NCBI GenBank assembly: GCA_041389885.1
Contig: JAWKRB010000007.1
Location: forward strand, 62,001-126,000
From: JAWKRB01 sp041389885
Lineage (GTDB): Bacteria; Myxococcota_A; Polyangia; Polyangiales; Ga0077539
Direction: 5' to 3'
Length of the DNA stretch: 64,000 bases
Below the pieces are notes generated by a model. The model searched no databases. It saw only the letters and a program-made list of their open reading frames with translations, and was not told where the DNA came from. Positions 26,024-34,424 of the stretch are shown piece by piece; position 1 is the stretch's first letter, and each line of letters begins with the position of its first letter. A program made the translations under genes and the position numbers.

Positions 26024-28368
26024 CCGCGGAGGAGATCACGTCGCGCGCTGCGGATGCCGCCTCCCTGACGTCCCTGGGCGTCACCCTCGTCGAAGACCTG
26101 ACCGCCGAGAACCTTCACGCGAGGCTCGCGGCGGCGCCAGACGAGGTCTCCCGCATCCAGATCGCGCTCTCGCCGGAGGTGCTCAAGGCCGCGGCGCGCC
26201 TGAAGGCTCAGCGCGACCTGCGGGCCCTCGCGGCGCTCCGGCAGGTCGTGAAGTCCCACCGGGTGGCCCTGCCGATGTGGGACGAGGGCGTGCTCGACGC
26301 GCTCGTCCTGTACGACGAGGAGACCCGGCAGTCCTGCGCGGAGCACGCCGCGATCGGGGACGCCGTGGGGGCTGCCGGGGCTGAGGCGCTCGCCTCGAAG
26401 CGTCGCGAGGTCAGTGAGGAGTACACGCCCTACATCGACGCCTTCACCGCGCCCGATGGGCACGCGTTCGAGATGGAGCCCGGTCGGCTCAGCGTGATCG
26501 AGACCCGCAAGGGCGCCAACGGCCCGCCCGGCCACCCTCGCGTCCGCCCGCTCGCCAACGCGGCCGGTCGGATCATCGCCAAGATCGAAGAGCACCCGCT
26601 CCCCGGGGTGCCGGGGATCGTCTGGTGCCGCGTCGGCTTCGCGCTCAAGAACAAGCCCCCGTTCACGGTCGATGTCCGCGCCGACGAGTTCGACGCCATG
26701 AAGTGGATCCCGGCGTCGACCGCGAAGAGGGTGTACCTGATGGCAGGGCACGACACGCCCGGCCTCATGCGCCTCGCGCTCGACGTGACGGGCGAGGGCA
26801 CCATTCTCCACCGTCGATACGGCTACCTCGGCTGGACCCGCCAGAACGACCGATGGATGAAGCTCCACGCGGGAGGGGCGATCGACGCGAACGGGGTCGT
26901 GCCCGACGTCGACGTTCGCGTCGGCGCGAGGCTCTCACGCTTCCGACTCCCGCCCCCGCCGACGGACACGGCGCGCCGCGAGGCGCTCGCCCTGTTGGCC
27001 GAGCTCGTGTCGCTCACGCCGTCCCCAGCGGTGCTTCCCACGGTGAGCTTCGTGGTGCGCTCCCTCCTCGGCCCCGGCGCGGGGATCTTTCACCTGCACG
27101 CCCAGGCCGGACTCGGCAAGTCGCACCTGCAGGCGATGGCTTCATGCCTGGCCGGAGACTTCGACGGGCCGAAGTCGCTCCCAAGCGACTGGGATCGCGA
27201 CACCGACAAGTTCATCGCGAAGATGTTGAGCCAAGCGGGCGACGTGCCCCTCCCGATCGACGATTGGCGCCCGATCTTCGACCCGGGCGGGGCGAAGTTC
27301 CACGCGGTCGCCCGGGCGCTCTTCAACATGTCCGGGCGCGGCGCTCTCGCCAGGGACCGCTCGTTCAACGAGACGCCCGAGCCTCGAGGCGCGGCCTTGT
27401 CGAACGGGGAGGCGATGGTTCTCGAGGGCTCGTGGTCGGGCCTCTCGCGCGTGCTGATGGTCGAGCTGTCCGAGCGGGTAGCCCTCCCCGACGGGATCTA
27501 CGCCCCGACGGCTGGCGACGACGGCCCGCAGCGGGCATTCACCATCCGCGCTCCCGCAGGGCTCGCCGCGGCCGGGGCGCTGCTGGTCCAGTGGCTGGCC
27601 TCGCGCCTCGACACCTGGCGCGACCCCACTGCGCTGGACTCGCGGACGCGCCTCGCCGCGGCGGAGCGCGCCGCGTTGGTGAGGTGGGGCGTTCGTCAGT
27701 CGGCGCGGGCCGTAGACGTGCTTGGTCCGACGGCCCTGGGCGCCGCGGTCCTCTTCGACTTCCTCTCCGACCAGGACGCGCTGACGGAGCATGGGTTGGC
27801 GGAGCTGGACGCGCGCCTTCGCGACGCCTTCGGCGCGCTCGACACCGACCGCACCGAGATCCTCGAGACGCACCTCCCGGGTCGGGTCTGGGTCGACTCG
27901 CTCGCGGCGTTGCTCCGCGCCGGCGCCTGCCACATCCGGCTGGTGCATGAGAACAAGAGCCAGCAGAGCCCGCCCCCGTTCCGGCGCGCGCTCGGCTGGC
28001 ACCAGCGCGGCGCCTTCTGGGAGGGACAGGGGCCCTGCGTAGGTCACCTGATCCACGACAAGTTCCCCGGGGCGATCTGCGTCGACGCCGGGGTCGCGCT
28101 CGACCTCATGCGCCGCGAGAACAAGCGCAACGGCAGGGCCACGGACATTCCCAACCTCGATCACCTGTCGCGCGAGCTCGTGGTCGCCGACCTGCTGGCG
28201 TTTCGCGAGAACGCCAAGCGGGCCGCGGTGCGCCCGAGGATCGACGGCGCTCAGGTGCCGCGGCTCGCGCTGCGGCTCTCGGCGCTGGGGATCGAGGGCG
28301 ACGGGAACGAGACGGACGACGAGGACGAGCACGCGGTCACGCACCGCGAGCCCTCCGAGGACCACTGA
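26020..28368 (+). CDS. DUF927-type helicase/ATPase of an integrative element
   Basis: 782 residues. The central region has the DUF927 pattern: WCRVGFALKNKPPFTVDVRA, GRIIAKIEEHPL, the Walker A FHLHAQAGLGKSHLQAM (near residue 365) and a Walker B-like VLPLPIDDWRP-type segment where SLPSDWDRDTDKFIAKMLSQ precedes PIDDW. After that come ARALFNMSGRGALARDRS and GAALSNGEAMVLEGSWSG, typical of this helicase group. The C-terminal 230 residues include a likely winged-helix part with PPFRRALGWHQRGAFWEGQG. Paired with the primase-like gene by a 4-base overlap. Such pairs replicate plasmids and satellites. Confidence 0.75.
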   Translation: MTAEEITSRAADAASLTSLGVTLVEDLTAENLHARLAAAPDEVSRIQIALSPEVLKAAARLKAQRDLRALAALRQVVKSHRVALPMWDEGVLDALVLYDEETRQSCAEHAAIGDAVGAAGAEALASKRREVSEEYTPYIDAFTAPDGHAFEMEPGRLSVIETRKGANGPPGHPRVRPLANAAGRIIAKIEEHPLPGVPGIVWCRVGFALKNKPPFTVDVRADEFDAMKWIPASTAKRVYLMAGHDTPGLMRLALDVTGEGTILHRRYGYLGWTRQNDRWMKLHAGGAIDANGVVPDVDVRVGARLSRFRLPPPPTDTARREALALLAELVSLTPSPAVLPTVSFVVRSLLGPGAGIFHLHAQAGLGKSHLQAMASCLAGDFDGPKSLPSDWDRDTDKFIAKMLSQAGDVPLPIDDWRPIFDPGGAKFHAVARALFNMSGRGALARDRSFNETPEPRGAALSNGEAMVLEGSWSGLSRVLMVELSERVALPDGIYAPTAGDDGPQRAFTIRAPAGLAAAGALLVQWLASRLDTWRDPTALDSRTRLAAAERAALVRWGVRQSARAVDVLGPTALGAAVLFDFLSDQDALTEHGLAELDARLRDAFGALDTDRTEILETHLPGRVWVDSLAALLRAGACHIRLVHENKSQQSPPPFRRALGWHQRGAFWEGQGPCVGHLIHDKFPGAICVDAGVALDLMRRENKRNGRATDIPNLDHLSRELVVADLLAFRENAKRAAVRPRIDGAQVPRLALRLSALGIEGDGNETDDEDEHAVTHREPSEDH

Positions 28369-28500
28369 TCGACGCCGCCGCGGCGCCGCGCTCAGAGGCG
28401 TGACCGACCGGTGCAGCGCAAGGCGGCGGGGGCCATCCACGAGCGCGATGAGGAATCCAGGGGAGATCCCGCGTAGCGGGCGCACGACGAGGAGCGAGTG

Positions 28501-29649
28501 ATGAACACGGGAGTGCAACGCAGAAGGCCGCGCGGCACGGGCAGGTTGGAGCAGAGGGGGAGCCGCTGGAGGATTCGGTACAGGCTCCCGACGGATCGGG
28601 AGCTCACAAAGACCCTCGACACGCGCGAGGAGGCCGAGGAGTTCTTGCGCGCCCTTCGCAGCCAGGCGCACGAGGCGGAGCTCAAGGGCGCCTTCGACGC
28701 GCCCACCGAGCTCACCTTCGGCGCGTGGGGCGAGAAGTGGATGGAGCGCCGCGCGCAGCGGGTGGCGTCGCCCATCAAGGACCGGTCGCCCTGGAGGAAC
28801 TACATCGCGAACAGCGCCCTCTACCTGATGCCCCTGCGAGCGATCCGGCCGCCCCACGTGGTCGAGTGGCTCGACGCCCTCGAGGCGGGTCGGGGGGTGA
28901 AGGGACGGCGGCTTTCGCGGCAGAGCCTTCTCCACATCGTGAACCTCGTGCGCATGTGCCTGGGCGACGCGCGGCGCGCGGGGCACATCGACCTCAATCC
29001 CGCGCAAGACATCCGACCCCGGCGACGGGACCCCAAGCGCGAGGTCGTGTACCTCACGGTCGACGAGATCCGCGCGGTGAGGGACTGCGAGGCGATCCCG
29101 CTGCGGGCGCGCTGCTGCTACCTCTTCGCGATCTTCACGGGGATGCGCGAGGGCGAGCTCTGGGCCCTGCGATGGGAGGACATCACCCTCGACGGCACGC
29201 GGCCCGAGGTGATCGTTCGGCGGTCGAACAATCGGGAGACGACGAAGGGCGGTCGGACGCGAACGATCCCGCTCCTCCCCGAGGCCCGTTCCGCGCTGAA
29301 CACGCTTCGTTCGCTGGGAGATTTCACCACGAAGCCCCACGACCTCGTCTTTCCCGCGCCGAGGGGCGGACAACGTTCGATGTCAAACGATCATGGCTGG
29401 GGCTCCCGCGCCCGCCGCGTCGGCCACAGGGTGCTCGCCGGTATCGACCGTCGCGTGCGCTTTCACGACCTGCGGAGCACCTGCGCGTCGCACCTGATCA
29501 TGGGGACGTGGACCCCCCGACCGCTTGAAATTGTGCCCGCGCAGCGCGTTCTCGGACACAGCGACATCAAGACGACGATGGGCTACGCGCACCTCGCCCC
29601 CGGCTACCTGCACGACGTGATGAACGGCGCGCTCGGGCAGGACAGGTAG
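28501..29649 (+). CDS. tyrosine recombinase/integrase (first copy)
   Basis: A 382-residue site-specific tyrosine recombinase. A small N-terminal AP2-like/Arg-rich part (GVQRRRPRGTGRLEQRGSRW) is followed by the core-binding SAM-like domain (LTFGAWGEKWMERRAQRVA to about residue 165). The catalytic residues are complete: Arg I in FTGMREGELWALRW, the HxxR box FHDLRSTCASH, and the last His and nucleophile Tyr in VLGHSDIKTTMGYAH. GACGAGGAG precedes the ATG at 28501. It is about 75% similar by eye to the second integrase 350 bases downstream in the same direction. It should act as the integrase or excisionase partner of the primase/helicase element. Confidence 0.9.
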   Translation: MNTGVQRRRPRGTGRLEQRGSRWRIRYRLPTDRELTKTLDTREEAEEFLRALRSQAHEAELKGAFDAPTELTFGAWGEKWMERRAQRVASPIKDRSPWRNYIANSALYLMPLRAIRPPHVVEWLDALEAGRGVKGRRLSRQSLLHIVNLVRMCLGDARRAGHIDLNPAQDIRPRRRDPKREVVYLTVDEIRAVRDCEAIPLRARCCYLFAIFTGMREGELWALRWEDITLDGTRPEVIVRRSNNRETTKGGRTRTIPLLPEARSALNTLRSLGDFTTKPHDLVFPAPRGGQRSMSNDHGWGSRARRVGHRVLAGIDRRVRFHDLRSTCASHLIMGTWTPRPLEIVPAQRVLGHSDIKTTMGYAHLAPGYLHDVMNGALGQDR

Positions 29650-30001
29650 GGAGTCCCATCCCGCGCGCGCCCGAGCTCCTTCCGCGCCGTCTTCGTCGAC
29701 GACCCTCCTCCCCCGAATCTCCCACACCGCCGCAGAATGATCGGCGCCTCGAGAGAATCAATTCCCGGTCGCGCTCCGTCTGAGCGCCGAGGGTCGTTGG
29801 TGCCCGAACGAGTTCGCCCAACCGCGCGAGGAGGCCCGACGATCTGCCCGAGGTCCGTCGGTCCTCGACGCGAGGCACCCACAGCGACGCGGTGACTCAG
29901 CGAAAGAATTGTTGATTCAGAGGGTTGCGACGGATGAGTCACCAGGCCACCCGAGGCACCGCGATCCGGCAGAATCCTACGGAGAGGAGCGATCGAAGGA
30001 G
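29650..30001. other. gap between the two integrases
   Basis: 352 bases with no supported gene on either strand; open frames here give only Arg/Ser-rich products. It contains the inverted repeat at 29891-29943 and a Shine-Dalgarno-like GAAGGAG right before the second integrase ATG. Confidence 0.4.
29891..29943. repeat. inverted repeat GGTGACTC/GAGTCACC before the second integrase
   Basis: GGTGACTC (29891-29898) and GAGTCACC (29936-29943) are perfect reverse complements 37 bases apart. The interior (GATTCAGAGGGTTG area) is AT-richer. The same 8-base arms with 39-base spacing occur at 371-425. A matching pair at both flanks of a 29-kb block next to two integrases suggests recombinase sites or remnants of them. 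Confidence 0.45.
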
Positions 30002-31327
30002 ATGGGAGTGCAACGCCGCAGACCACGAGGCACGGGCCGTCTGGAGCAACGCGGGAGCCGCTGGCGGGTCCGCTGCACGCTCCCCTCGGGAGAGGAGCTG
30101 AGCGGCACCGCGGATTCCCGCGAGGAGGCCGAGGCCCTCCTGCTCGCGCTGCGGAGCGGGACCCCTCGGCCTGAGCTGCCGGGCGCCCCGAGCGCGCCCG
30201 AGGGGCTCACCTTTGGCGCCTGGGGCGCGCAGTGGATGGAGCGCCGCGCCGACCGGATGGCGTCGCCGATCAAGGACCGCTCCCCCTGGAAGAACTACAT
30301 CGCGAGCAGCTCCCTCGCCCGGATGCCGCTCCGTGCGATCCGTCCGCCCGATGTGGTCGCGTGGCTGGACGCCCTGGAGTCGCGCCGAGGCGTGAAGGGT
30401 CAGCGCCTTTCCGAGCAGAGCCTGATCCATGTGTTGAACCTCGTGCGCAAGTGCCTCAGCGACGCCCGGCGTGCTGGGCACATCGACGGCAACCCGGCGC
30501 AGGGCATCCGACCGCAGCGCAAGGACCCCAAGCGCGAGGTCGTCTACCTCACGGTCGACGAGATCCGCGCGGTGAGGGACTGCGAGGCGATCCCTCAGCG
30601 GGCGCGCTGCTGCTACCTCTTCGCGATCTACACCGGCCTGCGCGAGGGCGAGCTCTGGGCCCTGCGCTGGGAGGACATCACCCTCGACGGCCCCCGGCCG
30701 GAGGTGGTCGCACGTCGCTCGAACCAGCGCGAGACGACGAAGGGCGGGCGGGCTCGCGCGATCCCCCTGCTCCCCGCCGCGCTCGAGGTCCTGCGGGAGC
30801 TTCGCTCACTGGGCGATTTCACCACGGAGCCCGACGACCTGGTCTTTCCCGCGCCGATGGGAGGACAACGTTCGATCTCGAACGACCACGGCTGGAGCCC
30901 CCGTCCCCGGAACGTGGGTCACCGGGTGCTGGCCGGCATCGAGCGACGGGTACGCTTCCACGATCTGCGGAGCACCTGCGCGTCGCACCTGATCATGGGG
31001 ACCTGGACCCCTCGGCCCCTGGAAATCGTCGTGGTGCAGCGGGTCATGGGGCACCGGGAGATCTCGACGACGATGCGCTACGCGCACCTCGCGCCCGGAT
31101 ATCTGCACACGGCGATGAACGGGGAGCTCGCCGCGGCCCGCCCGCAACAGGTCGTGGAGGCTCCCGCCCGGCCCACGGTCGAAGACCCTCCGAAGACCCT
31201 CCCCATGTTGGGCGCTACGTGGGCGTTACCGCCCTCTCAAAACGCCCTAACCAACATTCGTGCCATGCTGGTTTTTTCGGAGCGGGCGACCGGGATCGAA
31301 CCGGCGACGTTCAGCTTGGGAAGCTGA
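30002..31327 (+). CDS. tyrosine recombinase/integrase (second copy), ending inside tRNA-Gly
   Basis: A 441-residue tyrosine recombinase, paralogue of the first copy. Catalytic residues are present: Arg in YTGLREGELWALRW, FHDLRSTCASH (HxxR), and the His/Tyr motif VMGHREISTTMRYAH. Beyond the shared core (ending at AMNGEL) it has about 60 extra residues. The last 15 codons (SERATGIEPATFSLGS) are read from the tRNA-Gly gene on the other strand, and the stop lies inside it (tRNA 31281-31352). The ATG at 30002 is chosen by alignment with copy one; GTG 30008 has better spacing to AAGGAG. Such overlap is typical of an element integrated at a tRNA 3' end. Confidence 0.88.
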   Translation: MGVQRRRPRGTGRLEQRGSRWRVRCTLPSGEELSGTADSREEAEALLLALRSGTPRPELPGAPSAPEGLTFGAWGAQWMERRADRMASPIKDRSPWKNYIASSSLARMPLRAIRPPDVVAWLDALESRRGVKGQRLSEQSLIHVLNLVRKCLSDARRAGHIDGNPAQGIRPQRKDPKREVVYLTVDEIRAVRDCEAIPQRARCCYLFAIYTGLREGELWALRWEDITLDGPRPEVVARRSNQRETTKGGRARAIPLLPAALEVLRELRSLGDFTTEPDDLVFPAPMGGQRSISNDHGWSPRPRNVGHRVLAGIERRVRFHDLRSTCASHLIMGTWTPRPLEIVVVQRVMGHREISTTMRYAHLAPGYLHTAMNGELAAARPQQVVEAPARPTVEDPPKTLPMLGATWALPPSQNALTNIRAMLVFSERATGIEPATFSLGS

Positions 31328-31352
31328 CATTCTACCGCTGAATTACGCCCGC
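31281..31352 (-). tRNA. tRNA-Gly (anticodon CCC)
   Basis: Read on the minus strand from 31352: acceptor GCGGGCG pairs with CGCCCGC at the 3' end, with discriminator U, as in bacterial tRNA-Gly. The D arm contains AGCGGTA. The anticodon stem TCAGC/GCTGA encloses the loop TTCCCAA, giving anticodon CCC for GGG codons. The T arm GCCGG TTCGATC CCGGT is regular. Total length is 72 without CCA, which is not encoded (CCG follows). The 3' end faces the integrase gene, so this is the likely chromosomal attachment site of the element on its left. Confidence 0.93.
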
Positions 31353-31578
31353 GATAGGAGCGCGAAGACTCCCACCGCTCTGCCCGCCTGTCAAGCATCG
31401 CGCTCGCTCCCCGCGAGAATCTCTCCGCGCGGCCTCTCACCCCGACGCGCGCCGCGGGTCGTTCGCCTTCGAACCTCCTCGACGCCGCCACAAATTTACG
31501 CGCGCACGAGATGGTTCGTCCTCGAACGAAACGCTCCTCGAGCCACGAGATCGACTTCTCTGCAAGATGAATCGCAGG

Positions 31579-31596
31579 TCGTACGTCCCCGTACGA
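31579..31596 (-). terminator. hairpin after glpB (possible terminator)
   Basis: TCGTACG (31579-31585), loop TCCC and CGTACGA (31590-31596) form a perfect 7-base-pair stem 13 bases after the glpB stop. An outer ATCGC/GCGAT pair (31571-31575 and 31601-31605) extends it. No clear T-run follows, so it may be weak or Rho-assisted. The rest of 31353-31608 has no gene I can support. Confidence 0.5.
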
Positions 31597-31608
31597 ACTC
31601 GCGATGCG

Positions 31609-32724
31609 TCAGCCGCCGCGAGCGAAGCGGGCGGCCTCGGCGCCCGCGAGCGCGCCCGTCGCGAGGGCGCCGGCGATGCCGCCTCCGGCGCGTCCGCGCA
31701 GGAGGTCGCCCGCGGCGAAGAGCCAGGGAGCCGGCACCTCGACGCCGTCTGCGCCCACCACCTGCCCGCGCTCGTTGCACCGCAGGCCCGCGCGAAAGAT
31801 CGCCGGGTCTTCGCCGCCGAACCACATCGACGGGTCCTCGCCCCGCGCCGCGCCGGAGTTCGCCGGGATCCGCTGGTTGCGCAGCCACAGGGGCGCGCCC
31901 GCGGTCGCCTCGCGCACCGAGCCCCCGAAGCTCACCCCGCCCCCCGTCACGCCGCCCGTCGCGAGGACCACCGCGCGGGCGCGGGCCTTCGCCCCGTCGA
32001 CCGTCACGTCGGGGCCGCGAGACAGCTTCGCCGCGGCGTGTCCGCGGATCACCTCGACCTCCTCGGGGATCCACGCGCGGAGCGCGCGGGAGAGGCGAAT
32101 CGAGGGGGGATCGCCCGCGTCGCTCACGGTCTCGCCCACGGGGATCCCCAGCGCCGCGCTCAACCGCCGCGCGACATCGTCACGGCGAAGGCCCAGCACC
32201 GGCGGGGTCAGAATCGCGCCGACGCCCCTCCCCCGAATCGCCGCGCGCAGCGACTCCGCCGCGGCCTCGACCACGCCGTCGGTGTCGAAGCGCCGGGCCG
32301 TGGCGTGAAAGCTCTCCTCCTCGGGGAAGTCACCCAGCGGGACCACCGTGGCCCCCAGCGCGCTCGCCAGCGCCCGGGGGCTCCAGCCGGGGTGCGTCGG
32401 CAGGTCGAGCACCCCCAGCGCCGTGTGCGGCTCGAGCCGACGCAGGTCGAGGAGCGAGCTCAGCCCTCCGACCACGTCGGTGAGCACCCATCCCCCGAGG
32501 GTCACGAAGCGACCGCCGAGCTGAAAGCGCCCACCCCTCGCCCAGCTCGCGAAGGGCTCCGCCGACGAGCCCCACACGGCGCCGCCGCCAAAGGCCGTCG
32601 CGCCTGGTCCCGCGGAGACGACGGCGACCCTCGCGCCGGCCTCGACGGCCGAGCGCGCGGCGGCGATGCCCGCGGCGCCGTCGCCGATCACCAGCACCTC
32701 GACGTCGACGCGCGGCGCGATCAC
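31609..32724 (-). CDS. glpB: glycerol-3-phosphate dehydrogenase subunit B-like flavoprotein
   Basis: 371 residues from the GTG at 32724, overlapping the glpA stop (GTGA). The N-terminal FAD-binding motif is EVLVIGDGAAGIAAARSAVEAG, followed by TAFGGGAVWGSS. The C-terminus carries the second FAD signature APWLFAAGDLLRGRAGGGIAG. Length and order after glpA match the anaerobic glycerol-3-phosphate dehydrogenase B subunit, which accepts electrons from GlpA and passes them to quinone through the iron-sulfur subunit GlpC. GlpC is not in this window. The frame stays open far upstream antisense to glpA, but that part is not coding. Confidence 0.75.
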   Translation of the reverse strand: MIAPRVDVEVLVIGDGAAGIAAARSAVEAGARVAVVSAGPGATAFGGGAVWGSSAEPFASWARGGRFQLGGRFVTLGGWVLTDVVGGLSSLLDLRRLEPHTALGVLDLPTHPGWSPRALASALGATVVPLGDFPEEESFHATARRFDTDGVVEAAAESLRAAIRGRGVGAILTPPVLGLRRDDVARRLSAALGIPVGETVSDAGDPPSIRLSRALRAWIPEEVEVIRGHAAAKLSRGPDVTVDGAKARARAVVLATGGVTGGGVSFGGSVREATAGAPLWLRNQRIPANSGAARGEDPSMWFGGEDPAIFRAGLRCNERGQVVGADGVEVPAPWLFAAGDLLRGRAGGGIAGALATGALAGAEAARFARGG

Positions 32725-34373
32725 GACGCCTTCCCCAGCGAGCGCAGGGCCGCGTGCACCGCCCCCTCGCCCCGCGCCTGCGCCGCGCCGATCGCGGGCA
32801 GCCTCGAGCGAATTCGCGCGCGCAGCAGCGTCGCGGCCTCTTCGCGAGACTCCGCGGCGCTCCAGCCCAACAGCTCGCCCATGATCATCGCCGCCTTCAG
32901 CGCGCAGTCGGCGCCGCCGCAGACGTTCGTGCCGAGGTTGGTGCGGCGCGAGAGGTCCATGAGGGTGCGGGCGCGCTCGACGCGCACGACGTAGCGCACC
33001 TCGCAGGCGAGCACGGGCTCGCAGGCGCAGACCACCGCGCGTCCTCCGCGGCCGGGCTCGCCGAGCACCGCCTCGGCCCTCGCGCCGTGCCGCGCCACCA
33101 GCCGCTGGGCGGCGTAGCGGGCGACGCTGAAGCGCTCCGCGAGCCGGTCTACGTCCGTCGACTTGTCGCCGCCTGGGAGAGGGCTGCGGTGCGTCCCGCA
33201 GGCCGTGTGGTTGCCCAGGGTCGGGGCGATGAGGTCGGCGGCCTCTTGGGCGAAGAGCCGGTAGCTCGCGAGCTTTCCGCCCACCATCGAGTAGAGCCCG
33301 GTCGCGCCGTGCGCCGCGTGGTCGATCACCTCGTGCTCGCGGGATAGTTCGTCTTCGTACTTTCCCCAGCCGTAGATCGTGGGGCGCGCGCCGACCGTCG
33401 TGCCCACGATGCGCGCGTCTCGCACCCGCGGGAGCACCCGCTCGGTGCCCTCGAGGAGATATCTCACCTCGTCGGTGGTCACGGGCAGGTCGTCGAGGTC
33501 GGCGTAGGTGTCGTCGTCGGTGGTCCCGATGATCGAGGTGTTCTCCCAGGGCTCGATGAAGATCATGCGCCCGTCGATCGCCGTCGCGTTCACCGCCACG
33601 TCGGTGATGGGCCGGTCGAGCACCAGGTGCACCCCCTTGCCGGGCCGCACCTTCACCTTGCCCGGCAGCCCCGCGAGCTCCGCGGTGATCGGCCCCCAGG
33701 CGCCCGTGGCGTTCACCACCACCTTCGCGGTGATCTCTTCGGCGACGCCCGTGAGCCGGTCCCTCACCCGCACGCCGGTGACCCGGCCCTCGACGACGTG
33801 CACCTTCTCGACGGTGGTGTGAATGCGCACCGCGGCGCCGTGCTCCTCGGCGTCGAGGGCGTTGGCGACGCAGAGCCGCGTGCCGTTGATCCCCCACTCG
33901 TCGAAGGTCACGCACCCCGCCATGTTCGCGGTGTTCAGCCCCGGGACCACCTGCGCGGCCTCGTCGGGCTTGAGCCGCGTGTGCTTCTTGCCGCGCTTCA
34001 AGGGCTGGTACCGGTCGTACTCCCCGAAGAACGCGTCGAAGGCGTCGAGCTTCACCCTCGCCGTCACCCCCGAGCCGTAGATCGGCACGATGAAGGGGAT
34101 GCGAAAGATCATGTGCGGCGCGATGCGCTGGATGTACCCCGAGTCGAGGCAAGAGCTCCGGGTCACCTCGGGGTGCGCCGTGAGGTAGCGCGGGCCGCCG
34201 TGGATCATCCCCGAGGAGTTCCCGCTCGCGCCGAAGGCGAGGTCGTTGCGCTCCACCAGCAGCGTGCGCAGCCCGCGGTGCGCGAGGTCTCGCGCGAGGC
34301 CCGTGCCGTTCACACCGCCGCCGATGATCAGCACGTCGTAGTCAGGGCGACGCTCGCTCAAGGTGATCGTCAT
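32721..34373 (-). CDS. glpA: glycerol-3-phosphate dehydrogenase subunit A
   Basis: 550 residues. The Rossmann FAD motif VLIIGGGVNGTGLARDLAHR is near residues 14-33, followed by VERNDLAFGASGNSSGMIHG. The middle shows typical GlpA/GlpD segments: FDEWGINGTRLCVANALDAE and TGLYSMVGGKLASYRLFAQE. The C-terminus has a BFD-like [2Fe-2S] domain (CACEPVLACEV and RRTNLGTNVCGGADC) that separates GlpA from aerobic GlpD. It oxidises glycerol-3-phosphate to dihydroxyacetone phosphate at the membrane. It is upstream of glpB with a 4-base overlap and downstream of the PurA paralogue. Confidence 0.88.
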   Translation of the reverse strand: MTITLSERRPDYDVLIIGGGVNGTGLARDLAHRGLRTLLVERNDLAFGASGNSSGMIHGGPRYLTAHPEVTRSSCLDSGYIQRIAPHMIFRIPFIVPIYGSGVTARVKLDAFDAFFGEYDRYQPLKRGKKHTRLKPDEAAQVVPGLNTANMAGCVTFDEWGINGTRLCVANALDAEEHGAAVRIHTTVEKVHVVEGRVTGVRVRDRLTGVAEEITAKVVVNATGAWGPITAELAGLPGKVKVRPGKGVHLVLDRPITDVAVNATAIDGRMIFIEPWENTSIIGTTDDDTYADLDDLPVTTDEVRYLLEGTERVLPRVRDARIVGTTVGARPTIYGWGKYEDELSREHEVIDHAAHGATGLYSMVGGKLASYRLFAQEAADLIAPTLGNHTACGTHRSPLPGGDKSTDVDRLAERFSVARYAAQRLVARHGARAEAVLGEPGRGGRAVVCACEPVLACEVRYVVRVERARTLMDLSRRTNLGTNVCGGADCALKAAMIMGELLGWSAAESREEAATLLRARIRSRLPAIGAAQARGEGAVHAALRSLGKAS

Positions 34374-34424
34374 GGAAGCGGGCGGAACGTAGTGCCAAGC
34401 CCCGATTCTGTACAGCGCACTGCG

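Noticed and set aside
24655..28368. A single 1237-codon plus-strand frame that would fuse 450 extra residues to the DUF927 helicase
   Set aside because: The first 450 codons are Arg/Pro-rich and overlap the primase-like gene, which has real motifs. The ATGA overlap at 26020 gives the natural start.
31281..31352. Second copy of the tRNA-Gly 3' end marking the far end of the element
   Set aside because: I looked for the 3' tRNA sequence (GGGATCGAACCGG on the plus strand) to the left and saw no convincing copy, so the left end is probably outside the window. A computed search is needed.
31609..34152. An 847-codon minus-strand frame fusing GlpB to an upstream region
   Set aside because: The upstream part lies over glpA in another frame and has no domain. 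GlpB family sequence begins at the GTG overlapping the glpA stop.
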